This document shows, one piece after another, positions 51,796 through 60,673 of a DNA stretch of 64,000 bases. The notes below the pieces were generated by a model. It was not told the DNA's origin. It saw only the letters and a list, made by a program, of their open reading frames with translations, and did no database searches. Origin of the DNA: Paraburkholderia sp. BL9I2N2 (GTDB lineage: Bacteria; Pseudomonadota; Gammaproteobacteria; Burkholderiales; Burkholderiaceae); the NCBI RefSeq assembly GCF_004339745.1, contig NZ_SMGP01000001.1, forward strand, positions 2,046,001 through 2,110,000. Reading direction: 5' to 3'. Numbering within the stretch: the first letter of the stretch is position 1; each line of letters starts with the position of its first letter. Made by a program: the position numbers and the translations under genes.

Positions 51796-53457
51796 TTAAG
51801 CCGCCGCGGCCATCTCCGCCGCCGCGGGCCGGTACGCAATTTCGCGCGCCGCATCCTCGAGAATCATGTCGGCGCCCTTCTCCGCCACCATCATGGTCGG
51901 CGCATTGATATTGCCCGACGTGATATTCGGAAAGATCGACGCATCCACCACGCGCAAGCCGTCAATGCCGTGCACACGCAAACGCGCATCCACCACCGAC
52001 GTGCGTGGATCGTCGCCCATCGCGCACGAACCGCACAGGTGATAGATCGACCCCGACTGCTCGCGGAAGTACCGGAGGAAACCTTCGCGCGTATTCACCT
52101 GCGGTCCCGGCGAGATTTCCTCGACCGTGATCGCTTTCAGCGCCGGCGACGCCATCACCTTGCGCACCAGTTCGCAACCCTGGATCACTTCGTCGATGTC
52201 CTTCTCGGTGGTCAGCGCGTTGATACGGATCTTCGCGGCATCCTCGGCGCGATTCGATGCGATCTCGATCGAACCGCGGCTCGTCGGCCGGCACGGATTG
52301 AACGCCAGCAGAAAGCCCGAGTACGGTTCAGGCTCGAGATTCGCCTTGTTGCTCTTCGGGATGCGGTACGACAACGGATTGAAGTACAACTGCAGATTCG
52401 GCTGCGCTTGCTGATCGTTGCCTTTGAAGAACCCACCCGACTGATTCACGCTCATCGCGAGCGGCCCCTTGCGCGTCAGCAGATATTGCAGACCGAGCTT
52501 GAGCTTGCCGAGCAGCGGCCGCATCTCGTCGTTCAGCGTCTTCATGTTCGCGCGATAGTAGAAGCTCACGCACAGATGATCCTGCAGATTCTGGCCCACG
52601 GCGGGCAGTTCCTTGACCATCGCGATGCGATGCTTCGCCAGCAGTGCGCTGTCGCCCACGCCGGAGAGTTGCAGCAGCTTCGGCGAATCGACCGCGCCCG
52701 CCGACAGAATCACTTCGCGCGTCGCCATGAATTGCCGCGTGACGCCGTTCTGCGTGACGCTCACGCCGATCGCGCGTTGGTTGCCGTCGAATAGAACGCG
52801 GCTTGCCAGCACGTCGCGCTCGACGGTCAGATTCTTGCGCGACAACACCGGGTGCAGATACTCGAAGCTGCTCGACGAGCGCTGGCCATTACGTGTATTC
52901 ACGTCGTAGATGCCGGCGCCTTCGAATTGCGCGCCATTGAAGTCGTCGCTGCGCTGATAACCGGCCTGATCGCAGCCCTTCAGGAACACGTGGCAGATCG
53001 GATGCACCGCATCTTTCATCGGCGAGATGCGGATCGGGCCGTCGGCACCGTGATATTCCGTGTTGCCGAGCGGATGCGATTCGAGCTTGCGGAAGTACGG
53101 CAACACGTCGCGAAACGCCCAGCCCGTGTTGCCGGCGGCGGCCCAATCGTCGAAATCGTGCGGCTGGCCGCGCACGTAGATCATCGCGTTGATCGAGCCC
53201 GAGCCGCCCTGCACCTTGCCGCGCGGACAATAGATCGGCCGGTTGTCGAGTTCTTTTTCCGGCTCGCTGTAGTACATCCAGTTATAGGTTTCGTTGTAGT
53301 ACGTCTTGGTGAAACCCACCGGAATCTTGAACCAGAACGAGCTGTCCTTGCCACCCGCTTCGAGCAGCAGCACCGAATATCGGCCCGACGCCGACAGGCG
53401 ATTGGCGAGAATGCAGCCCGCCGAACCCGCGCCGACGATGATGTAATCGTAGTTCAT
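51796..53457 (-). CDS. GMC-family FAD oxidoreductase (choline/alcohol dehydrogenase type)
   Basis: 553-aa flavoprotein. FAD fold GAGSAGCILANRLS (residues 9-22), the GMC signature GKVQGGSGSINAMIYVRG near 83-100, and the C-terminal catalytic histidine in HLCGSCAMG with NINAPTMM near the end. It oxidises an alcohol or polyol to an aldehyde without NAD. Next to an enolase-superfamily enzyme, an MFS transporter and an aldehyde dehydrogenase on the same strand, it probably starts or ends one catabolic route for a sugar-related alcohol. Confidence 0.92.
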   Translation of the reverse strand: MNYDYIIVGAGSAGCILANRLSASGRYSVLLLEAGGKDSSFWFKIPVGFTKTYYNETYNWMYYSEPEKELDNRPIYCPRGKVQGGSGSINAMIYVRGQPHDFDDWAAAGNTGWAFRDVLPYFRKLESHPLGNTEYHGADGPIRISPMKDAVHPICHVFLKGCDQAGYQRSDDFNGAQFEGAGIYDVNTRNGQRSSSSFEYLHPVLSRKNLTVERDVLASRVLFDGNQRAIGVSVTQNGVTRQFMATREVILSAGAVDSPKLLQLSGVGDSALLAKHRIAMVKELPAVGQNLQDHLCVSFYYRANMKTLNDEMRPLLGKLKLGLQYLLTRKGPLAMSVNQSGGFFKGNDQQAQPNLQLYFNPLSYRIPKSNKANLEPEPYSGFLLAFNPCRPTSRGSIEIASNRAEDAAKIRINALTTEKDIDEVIQGCELVRKVMASPALKAITVEEISPGPQVNTREGFLRYFREQSGSIYHLCGSCAMGDDPRTSVVDARLRVHGIDGLRVVDASIFPNITSGNINAPTMMVAEKGADMILEDAAREIAYRPAAAEMAAAA

Positions 53458-53527
53458 GCTCTATGTCGCCAGACGGCGCTCAATCCATTGAAACGTAGTG
53501 GTGAAACCCGCCAGACTCAAACCGCGC

Positions 53528-54745
53528 TCAACCCTTGGCCGGCGCGAGGTCTTTCACATCGGCCGGTTGCGCCGCCATCTGCAGATGCAGACGCTCGCCG
53601 GTGTAGGGCGTGTGCTGCCTGACGACCTCCATGTTCAGTTCGACGCCGAGACCCGGTTCCTGCGACGGAATGATGTAGCCGTCTTCCCATTGAATCGGCT
53701 TCTTCAGCACGGCTGCATGAAAACCGTCCCACGTGCCGATGCTTTCCTGAATCAGGAAGTTCGGCGTGCACGTCGCGAGCTGAATGCTGGCCGCCGCGCC
53801 GATCGGCCCGTTGTACAGGTGCGGCGCAATCTGCGCGTAGTACACCTCGGCCAGCGCCGCGACTTTCTTCGCTTCGAGCAGGCCGCCCACGCGCGCCACA
53901 TTCAGTTGCAGAATCGACGCGGCGCCGGCTTCGAGCAGCTTGAAGAATTCGTACTTGGTGGTGAGGCGCTCGCCGGCCGCAATCGGAATGCTGGTGTGCT
54001 GCGCGACCTGCGCCATCGCGCCTTCCTGACCCGGCGGCACCGGCTCCTCAAACCACAGCGGATCGTATTTTTCCAGTCGCTTCGCGAGCCGGATCGCCGA
54101 CGAAGGCACCATCTGCCCGTGCGTGCCGAACAGCAGGTCGGCCTTGTTGCCCACTGCTTCACGTACACGGCGGCAGAAAGTTTCGCAACGGTCCAGCACT
54201 TCCATCGACAACTGATGACCCGAGTACGCCGTGTACGGTCCGGCCGGATCGAACTTCACCGCAGTGAAGCCGCGCTTGACGTTTTCAAGCGCGCATTCGG
54301 CCGCCAGATCGGGATCATCGTAGTCGTATTCGCCGCGGCTGTTCTTCGGGTACAGATAAGTATATGAACGCAGGCGCTGATTCACCATGCCGCCCAGCAA
54401 CTCATACACCGGCTTGTTAGCCGCTTTGCCGATAATGTCCCAGCATGCCATTTCGAGGCCGCTGACCACGCCCATCATCGTCAGATCGGGGCGTTGCGTG
54501 AAACCGCTCGAATACGCCTCGCGCCAGAGCCGCTCGATGTGATGCGGGTCCTTGTCGAGCAGATAGCGGCCGAATACATCGTCGATGATGTGGGTCATCG
54601 CTTTCGGATGGAACGTCGCCGAATAGATTTCGCCGACACCTTCAATCCCGCAATCGGTCTTGAGCTTGACGAAGATCCAGTACATGCCGCCCACATGCGG
54701 CGGCGGTACGGCGACGATATGCGTTTCGAGCGAGACAACTTTCAT
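53528..54745 (-). CDS. Enolase-superfamily (mandelate racemase/muconate lactonizing) enzyme, sugar-acid dehydratase type
   Basis: 405-aa enzyme with capping domain and (beta/alpha)7-beta barrel. The acidic metal segments WFEEPVPP and AAGERLTTKYEF are visible. At the position where the superfamily's first metal aspartate normally sits (DFHGR-type in galactonate dehydratase), this protein reads FGTHGQ. Members dehydrate sugar acids to 2-keto-3-deoxy acids. It is 70 bp upstream of the GMC gene and directly follows the MFS gene, so it shares the operon. Confidence 0.85.
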   Translation of the reverse strand: MKVVSLETHIVAVPPPHVGGMYWIFVKLKTDCGIEGVGEIYSATFHPKAMTHIIDDVFGRYLLDKDPHHIERLWREAYSSGFTQRPDLTMMGVVSGLEMACWDIIGKAANKPVYELLGGMVNQRLRSYTYLYPKNSRGEYDYDDPDLAAECALENVKRGFTAVKFDPAGPYTAYSGHQLSMEVLDRCETFCRRVREAVGNKADLLFGTHGQMVPSSAIRLAKRLEKYDPLWFEEPVPPGQEGAMAQVAQHTSIPIAAGERLTTKYEFFKLLEAGAASILQLNVARVGGLLEAKKVAALAEVYYAQIAPHLYNGPIGAAASIQLATCTPNFLIQESIGTWDGFHAAVLKKPIQWEDGYIIPSQEPGLGVELNMEVVRQHTPYTGERLHLQMAAQPADVKDLAPAKG

Positions 54746-56068
54746 TTACGCACCTTCTTTTCTGTTGAGCATGTTTCTCAGCGCGAGCCCGGCAAAGCCG
54801 CCGAGCGCCGCCATGGCGGCCACATAGCCGAAGTAGAGCTGGTAGCCGAAGACGCCTGGGAACGTCTGCGTCAGATAGCCGTTGATGAGCGGCAGGAACA
54901 CGTCCGGCGAATAACCCAGCACGGAGATCAGGCCGATCGCGAGGCCCATCGTGGTCACCGGAATATTGCAGCGATCCAGCAGCGACCAGTACAGGCCGCG
55001 AATCGCGTAAGTCAGAATGCCGATGAACAGCACGAGGAACACCAGCAGCGCGTGGCTCGAAATACGCGGCGCCGCCATCAGGCCCACCAGCGACAGCGCG
55101 GCGAGAAAGAGCGCGATCACGAGCACCGAGACCTTCGAATAGCGGTCGCCGAGAAAGCCGCCGCCAATGCCGCCGATCGGCCGCATCCACAGCTTGAGCG
55201 TAGTGATCGTGCCGGCCATCACGACCGTCAGGCCGATCTCGCCTTCATGCAGATAGGCGGAGAAACTGTAAGTAGCCCAGAACACCTGGTAGCCGCAGAA
55301 CACGATGGCGGCGACCAGCCACAGTTCTGGAATCTTCGCGAGCGTCTTCAGATCGACCAGCACGTTGTTGCGTTGGCGCGCGGCGCGATTGGCGGCTGCA
55401 TCTTCGGTGCCTTGCGGGTCTTTGACGAGTGCGAGCACGACGCCGAGCGCAATGCAAAGAAACGCGTACATGTAGACCACCAGCTTGAAACCGGCCGCGA
55501 CCGGTTCGCCTTTGGTCTGCGTCACCCATGCGAACAGCGTGATCGCGATGGTCGCGAGCATGGCTTCGATCAGGCCGCGTCCGCCGTCGAGCAAGCCGAA
55601 GAAACGGCCCTGCTCATGCGTGCCGGCAATCATGGTCACGCGCTTGATGACCGCGGCCCAGAACGTCAAGCCGGTCGACAAACCCCAGCCGCCGAAGATC
55701 ATCATCAGCATCGGGAACGACGGTGCGGTCGAATACCACAGCCCGAGCACACCGGTGGCGATCAGCGAAAAGCAGATCAGCAAACGCGGCGCGATCCGGT
55801 CCGCGAGCCAGCCGCTCGGCAGATAACTCAACAGAAAAATCGTGCCCAGCGACGAATACAAGTAGCCGAGCTGGCTATCGGTGATGTGGAACACTTCGAG
55901 CATCGTTGGCTGATACACCTGCCGCAGATACAGAATCGGGTAGATCGCGCCGGCTGCGATCACCAGCAGGATGAGCTGGATATAGCGTTGCGCCTTACTG
56001 TTTTGCAGGGCGGCCTCTTCGTCGCTTAAAGCGAGCGAAGCGTCGGTTCGGACGGGTTGAGATGACAC
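54746..56068 (-). CDS. MFS transporter
   Basis: 440-aa inner-membrane transporter with 12 helices, motif A-like GWLADRIAPRLL near residues 90-101. The start GTG at 56068 follows AGGAG by 7 bp; an upstream in-frame GTG at 56089 lacks a site. Its stop is 1 bp ahead of the enolase-superfamily gene. It probably imports the sugar acid or alcohol that the operon consumes. Confidence 0.88.
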   Translation of the reverse strand: MSSQPVRTDASLALSDEEAALQNSKAQRYIQLILLVIAAGAIYPILYLRQVYQPTMLEVFHITDSQLGYLYSSLGTIFLLSYLPSGWLADRIAPRLLICFSLIATGVLGLWYSTAPSFPMLMMIFGGWGLSTGLTFWAAVIKRVTMIAGTHEQGRFFGLLDGGRGLIEAMLATIAITLFAWVTQTKGEPVAAGFKLVVYMYAFLCIALGVVLALVKDPQGTEDAAANRAARQRNNVLVDLKTLAKIPELWLVAAIVFCGYQVFWATYSFSAYLHEGEIGLTVVMAGTITTLKLWMRPIGGIGGGFLGDRYSKVSVLVIALFLAALSLVGLMAAPRISSHALLVFLVLFIGILTYAIRGLYWSLLDRCNIPVTTMGLAIGLISVLGYSPDVFLPLINGYLTQTFPGVFGYQLYFGYVAAMAALGGFAGLALRNMLNRKEGA

Positions 56069-56220
56069 GTGAGCGCTCCTCAGAGACACAGCGCCAGCCC
56101 ATCGGGCCGCCCGGTCTCCAATATGTTTTGTTATGGACTGGCAGCAGATTCGCCGCGCTTTTCAGGTTGCAAAGGAGACACGCGCCGTCGTTTCAACGTG
56201 CGGCGCGTGCCGGTTCGGCT

Positions 56221-57657
56221 TCAGTACTTCATGACCACGAGACGGGTCTGGGTGAATTCGAGCATGCCGTGCTTGCCGTCGTCTCCGCCGAGGCCCGAAC
56301 GTTTCCAGCCGGCGTGAAAGCCCTGATACGGATCGGCCGGCGTACGGTTCACATACAGCTCGCCGGCTTCGATGCCGTTGGCGATCTTCATCGCACCGCG
56401 ATAGTTCTCCGTATACAGCACCGACGAGAGACCGAATTGATGATCGTTGGCCATTTCCAGCGCTTCGTCGAGCGTGCGGTATTTGACGACCGGCATGATC
56501 GGACCGAAGGTTTCTTCCTGGATGATTTCCATGTCCTGACGGCAATTCGACAGCAACGTGGCCGGATAGAAGAAGCCTTTGCCTTGCGGCAGCTTGCCAC
56601 CGGTTTCGAGCGTGGCGCCCGCCGCGATGGCGCGTTGAACCATCGCGTGGATCGACTGGCGCGACGCCTCGTTGACGAGCGGACCCATCAGCGACGGCTG
56701 CTCGCTGCGATCGCCGCTCTCCACCGCGCTCATGTGCTTTTTCAGCAGCGCGACGAAGCGGTCATGCACGCTTTCCTGCACATAGACCCGTTCGATCGCC
56801 GTGCACAACTGGCCGCAATGCGTGGTCTTGGAGGCGACCAGGTCGCGCGCGGCTTTCTCGAGATCGGCATCGGCCTCGATGATCGCGGGCGTCTTACCGC
56901 CCAGTTCGAGCGACGGCTTGGCGATGTTCGCCTTGCAATATTCGAGCACCTTGCGGCCCGCGCCGACGCTGCCCGTCAGCGTGATCATGCCGACCTTGGG
57001 ATGCGTGCAAAGCGCTTCGGCGGTGGCATGGTTCATCGCGAGAATGTTCACGACGCCCGCCGGCAAACCGGCCTTCTCCACCGCCTTGGCGATTTCGAAT
57101 GCGGACGTCGGCGTGTTGTTGCTCGGGCGTACGACGACCGTGTTGCCGGCGATCAGCGCCGGCGCCACTTTACGCATGAACGTATAGACGGGGTAGTTGA
57201 ACGGGATCAGACACGCGACCACGCCGATCGGCTCGCGATGCAACACGAGGTTTTCGTCGGGCGTATCGCTCGGAATCACTTCGCCTTCGATGCGGCGCGC
57301 CCACTCCGCGTGATAGCGGGTGATCTGGCCGGCGTAGATCGCCTCGTTGGTGGAGTCGGCCAAGCTCTTGCCCGACTCCAGCGCGAGCGCCGCGCCGATG
57401 GCCGGCGCGCATTCGGTCAGCGCATCGGCGAGCTTGTGCAGATAGACCGCGCGCTCGGCTGACGGCAGCTTGCGCCAGCCCTTCTGCGCGACGGCGGCGG
57501 CATCGACCGCCGCGATGACTTCCGCTTGGGTGGCGCCGGTGACATGGGCGATCACGGCCTCGGTAGCCGGATTGCAAACGGCGATGAGCTCGCTGCTAGC
57601 GGTGTCAGTCGCGGGTTCGATAAACCGGCCGTTAGCGAAATTCCGATCGAGTCGCAT
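56221..57657 (-). CDS. NAD-dependent aldehyde dehydrogenase (AldA/lactaldehyde-dehydrogenase type)
   Basis: 478-aa ALDH with LELGGKTPAI (catalytic glutamate near 252) and THCGQLCTAIERVYV (catalytic cysteine near 287), plus the LTGSVGAGRKV cofactor segment. It oxidises small hydroxyaldehydes such as lactaldehyde or glycolaldehyde. First gene of the minus-strand operon, 152 bp ahead of the MFS gene. Longer upstream frame is not family sequence. Confidence 0.92.
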   Translation of the reverse strand: MRLDRNFANGRFIEPATDTASSELIAVCNPATEAVIAHVTGATQAEVIAAVDAAAVAQKGWRKLPSAERAVYLHKLADALTECAPAIGAALALESGKSLADSTNEAIYAGQITRYHAEWARRIEGEVIPSDTPDENLVLHREPIGVVACLIPFNYPVYTFMRKVAPALIAGNTVVVRPSNNTPTSAFEIAKAVEKAGLPAGVVNILAMNHATAEALCTHPKVGMITLTGSVGAGRKVLEYCKANIAKPSLELGGKTPAIIEADADLEKAARDLVASKTTHCGQLCTAIERVYVQESVHDRFVALLKKHMSAVESGDRSEQPSLMGPLVNEASRQSIHAMVQRAIAAGATLETGGKLPQGKGFFYPATLLSNCRQDMEIIQEETFGPIMPVVKYRTLDEALEMANDHQFGLSSVLYTENYRGAMKIANGIEAGELYVNRTPADPYQGFHAGWKRSGLGGDDGKHGMLEFTQTRLVVMKY

Positions 57658-57763
57658 GGTCGTCTCCTGAAAGCATGGTGCGAAAAACGCATTGCCCTCG
57701 GCTATGGCTTGCATGCCAAAGGTGCATGAACGGAATTTTTCTCCGGGGCACTGCCGGCCACAA

Positions 57764-57776
57764 GCGAATAATTCGC
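57764..57776. promoter_or_regulatory. 13-bp palindrome between divergent aldA-like and porin genes
   Basis: GCGAAT-A-ATTCGC at 57764-57776; a further inverted pair AAACAT/ATGTTT lies at 57782-57787 and 57799-57804. Either could be an operator that controls both directions. Confidence 0.4.
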
Positions 57777-57939
57777 GGGACAAACATTCGAAAAAATCAT
57801 GTTTATCCAGGGATGTGCCTCATACGCGTTTGCCATCGCAAATAGCAGAATCCGGGCTTTGCCAAAAAGCAGCGGGCGTCGAACGCCTTCGGGTCTGCCC
57901 GAAATTCGGCCCGCTCACTACCAAGGTCTGGAGCTCACG

Positions 57940-59130
57940 ATGAAAAAGAACCGCATTGCCACCGCCGCATTCACGGCGCTCACGTCACTCATTGCGCTGG
58001 CGGCGTCGCCGGCCTTCGCTCAAAGCAGCGTGACGCTGTATGGCGTGCTCGACGAAGGCATCGACTACACCAACAACGCGGGGCACGGCGCGGTCTGGGA
58101 AATGGCGAGCGGCTATGCGCAAGGCAGCCGTTGGGGCATGAAGGGTTCGGAGGATCTGGGCGGCGGGCTGAAGGCCGTGTTTCAACTGGAAAATGGCTTC
58201 GACGTGAGTTCGGGACGGCTCGGCCAGGGCGGCCGCATGTTCGGCCGCCAGGCGTACGTCGGGCTGAGCGACGGCCGTTTCGGCACGGTCACGCTCGGTC
58301 GCCAGTACGATTCGGTGGTCGATTACCTCGCGCAGACCACGGCCAACGGCAACTGGGCCGGCTACCTGTTCGCGCATCCGTATGACAACGACAACACCGA
58401 CAACTCGTTCCGTCTCGGCAATAGCGTGAAGTACGCGAGCCCGGAGATGGCGGGCTTCCAGTTCGGCGGCGCTTACGCCTTCAGCAACGACACCAACTTT
58501 GCGAACAACCGCGCGTATAGCTTTGGCGGACAGTATGCGAACGGCGGCCTGCTGGTCGCGGCGGCCTATATGCAAGCGGACAATCCCGGCGCGGGTTCGA
58601 CTGGCGCGATTACCGCGAACGACGCGAGTTTTATCGCCGGACGCATGCGGGTGTTCGGCGGCGGCATCAACTACACATTCGGTTCGGCGACCGCCGGTTT
58701 TGCCTACACCAATTCGAACTACAAGAATCCGACCGGCAACGGCTATATCGGCATTCCGCTAGCCGCGCCGGGCGTGACGTTGAATACGCTGAAGTATCAG
58801 AACTTCGAAGTGAACGGCAAATACCAGCTCACGCCGGCGTTCTTCGTCGGCGCTCAGTACGTGTACACGATGGAAACCTACGATGCGTCGTCAGGCAGCG
58901 TGAAGCCGAAGATTCACTCGGTGGGCTTGATGGCGGACTACAACCTGTCGAAGCGTACCGACGTGTATGTGCAGGGCGAGTATCAGAAGGTCGCGGGCGA
59001 TTCGACTAACTCGATTCTCGACAATGCGTTCATTCCGGGTGTGCAGGCGCCGTCGTCGACGGGCACGCAGGTCGCTGTTCGGGTTGCGCTGCGGCATAAG
59101 TTTTTAGCAGGATTGTGGGGGCGGCGGTAG
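57940..59130 (+). CDS. Outer-membrane porin with stop-loss C-terminal extension
   Basis: 396-aa trimeric porin with signal peptide (1-27) and QSSVTLYGVLDEGIDYTNN start, 16-strand barrel and loop 3 constriction (FGRQAYVGLSDGRFG). Porins of this type end in phenylalanine, here VALRHKF at 59101-59103, but the frame continues for eight more residues (LAGLWGRR). Five T residues follow the lysine codon; with four, the next codon would be TAG right after the phenylalanine. It is divergent from the aldA/MFS/enolase/GMC operon and probably admits its substrate. Confidence 0.88.
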   Translation: MKKNRIATAAFTALTSLIALAASPAFAQSSVTLYGVLDEGIDYTNNAGHGAVWEMASGYAQGSRWGMKGSEDLGGGLKAVFQLENGFDVSSGRLGQGGRMFGRQAYVGLSDGRFGTVTLGRQYDSVVDYLAQTTANGNWAGYLFAHPYDNDNTDNSFRLGNSVKYASPEMAGFQFGGAYAFSNDTNFANNRAYSFGGQYANGGLLVAAAYMQADNPGAGSTGAITANDASFIAGRMRVFGGGINYTFGSATAGFAYTNSNYKNPTGNGYIGIPLAAPGVTLNTLKYQNFEVNGKYQLTPAFFVGAQYVYTMETYDASSGSVKPKIHSVGLMADYNLSKRTDVYVQGEYQKVAGDSTNSILDNAFIPGVQAPSSTGTQVAVRVALRHKFLAGLWGRR

Positions 59131-59207
59131 CCTTTCTGGGGTGTTCAAATTTTTTCTTTGTTCACGTTCCGTATACAACGCGGGTTGAACGCCCACGTCG
59201 GCATCCC

Positions 59208-59573
59208 TCACTCCTCCACCGCCGCCTTCAACCTCGACAGCGCGTGATCCCACTGCCGCGAGATCGCGTCGAGCGCGCGGCGCGCTTCGTCGAGATGGGT
59301 GGGCTCGAATTCCCACAAGCGTTCACGGCCCACCTTGACGTCGCGCACGAGACCCGCATTGGCGAGCACCTGCAAATGCTGCGTGACGGACTGCCGCGTA
59401 ATGTCCGTTCCCGCAGTGAGTTGCGCGATCGACATCGCGCTGCCCGCGCACAACACGGCGACCAGACGTAGACGTGTCTCATCGCCGAGCGCGGCGAAAA
59501 TCGGCGCGGAACTGCGCAGCACCGACGCCTTCAGATCCGCTGCGCCAAACGCCTTCTTAACCCTTGGTGACAT
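59208..59573 (-). CDS. ArsR-family regulator
   Basis: 121-aa winged-helix repressor. The HTH has PIFAALGDETRLRLVAVLCAG (about 23-43) and ITRQSVTQHLQVLANAGLVRDVKVGRERLWEFEP (58-90), the common ArsR form without a metal-binding CxC. It overlaps the preceding SRPBCC gene by 17 bp and so forms a two-gene unit, a common ArsR-AHSA1 pair. Probably regulates its own operon. Confidence 0.88.
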   Translation of the reverse strand: MSPRVKKAFGAADLKASVLRSSAPIFAALGDETRLRLVAVLCAGSAMSIAQLTAGTDITRQSVTQHLQVLANAGLVRDVKVGRERLWEFEPTHLDEARRALDAISRQWDHALSRLKAAVEE

Positions 59574-60018
59574 GCTGTTCGATGTTGGCCATCTGCTCTT
59601 CCCACCCACCGTTATTCATGCGGAACGCTTCTTCGCGGCGGCCGGCGGGAAGCTGATCGAAGCCCGACTCGACTACGCGCAACAACGTGCCCGATGCGAC
59701 CTCGGTCAACTCAAAGACGACCAGGGTAGTCGGCTCCGGCGAATAGTCCACCGTGATGTCGACCGCGGCCGGATGCCAGCGCCACGACAGGTGATGCTCC
59801 GGCTCGACGCGCTCGACATGCACGTCCATGACGAGATACTCGTAACCCGGATAGGTAATATTGCCCTTCACGGACTGGCCGGCCACGAACTGCTTGCCGG
59901 TAAGATTCACGCCGAACCAGTTGCCGAATTCCTCGGCATTGGACAACGCGCGCCAGACCCGCGAGCGCGGCGCCTTCAGCAGAATCTGTTTTTCAATGCG
60001 ATCGGTCGATGTGTTCAT
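59557..60018 (-). CDS. SRPBCC/AHSA1-family protein
   Basis: 153-aa START-like lipid/hydrophobic-ligand fold. Family pattern: IEKQILLKAPRSRVWRALSNAEEFGNWFG at residues 8-36, a glycine-rich mid-section and C-terminal helix WEEQMANIEQHV. Cytosolic. Overlaps the ArsR gene by 17 bp, as in many ArsR-AHSA1 pairs. Ligand unknown. Confidence 0.88.
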   Translation of the reverse strand: MNTSTDRIEKQILLKAPRSRVWRALSNAEEFGNWFGVNLTGKQFVAGQSVKGNITYPGYEYLVMDVHVERVEPEHHLSWRWHPAAVDITVDYSPEPTTLVVFELTEVASGTLLRVVESGFDQLPAGRREEAFRMNNGGWEEQMANIEQHVTKG

Positions 60019-60123
60019 ATGCAGCCTCCTGACTGCATATTAGGAGCAACGTGGTCAACATGCAAGTGATTGCCTGCATGTTTCGATGGCGTTTTTTCGT
60101 AGGAACGAGGGCCTGCCACGTCC

Positions 60124-60612
60124 CTACTTCTCTTCCTGTTCGCGACTTTTGAACAGGCGCGCACTCGACAGAATGGCGAGCGCGATCGCTACGCTGAGAA
60201 TCGCCGTGGCCTCGCGCCCGAGCCCCGCCGCCACGCCGACGCCCGCGCTCAGCCACAGGCTTGCCGCCGTCGTCAGGCCGCGCACCTCGCGCTCGGCACT
60301 GAGCTTGATGATGGCGCCCGCGCCCAGAAAACCGACACCGGACACGAGTCCTTGCAACACCCGGCTCATGTTGTCCTGCGAGAACCCGGCCTGCAGCGGA
60401 ACGACCACGAACAAGGCCGCGCCGACCGACACCATCATGTGCGTGCGCATGCCGGCGTCGCGCCGTGACATCTCGCGCTCGAAACCGAGTATGCCGCCGA
60501 GTATCAACGCGAGTCCGAGGCGCATCAGGACCTGCAAGACGTCGGCCATGCTGCCGAGGTCGGAGAATTCTGCCCGGGCGACTGCCCACACCGCGTGCCA
60601 CCAGTTGTCCAT
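60124..60612 (-). CDS. MgtC/SapB-family membrane protein
   Basis: 162-aa inner-membrane protein of the MgtC family, four helices. GLALILGGILGFEREMSRRDAGMRTHMMVSVGAALF (about 33-68) is the family signature, followed by VSGVGFLGAGAII. It lacks the long C-terminal ACT-like domain of Salmonella MgtC, as most environmental members do. Start at 60612; a further frame adds unrelated residues. Confidence 0.9.
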   Translation of the reverse strand: MDNWWHAVWAVARAEFSDLGSMADVLQVLMRLGLALILGGILGFEREMSRRDAGMRTHMMVSVGAALFVVVPLQAGFSQDNMSRVLQGLVSGVGFLGAGAIIKLSAEREVRGLTTAASLWLSAGVGVAAGLGREATAILSVAIALAILSSARLFKSREQEEK

Positions 60613-60673
60613 TACATTTGCCCGACAGTCCGGAAAACGCCAAGCATACGACAATAACGCCGCACTGCGTGGC

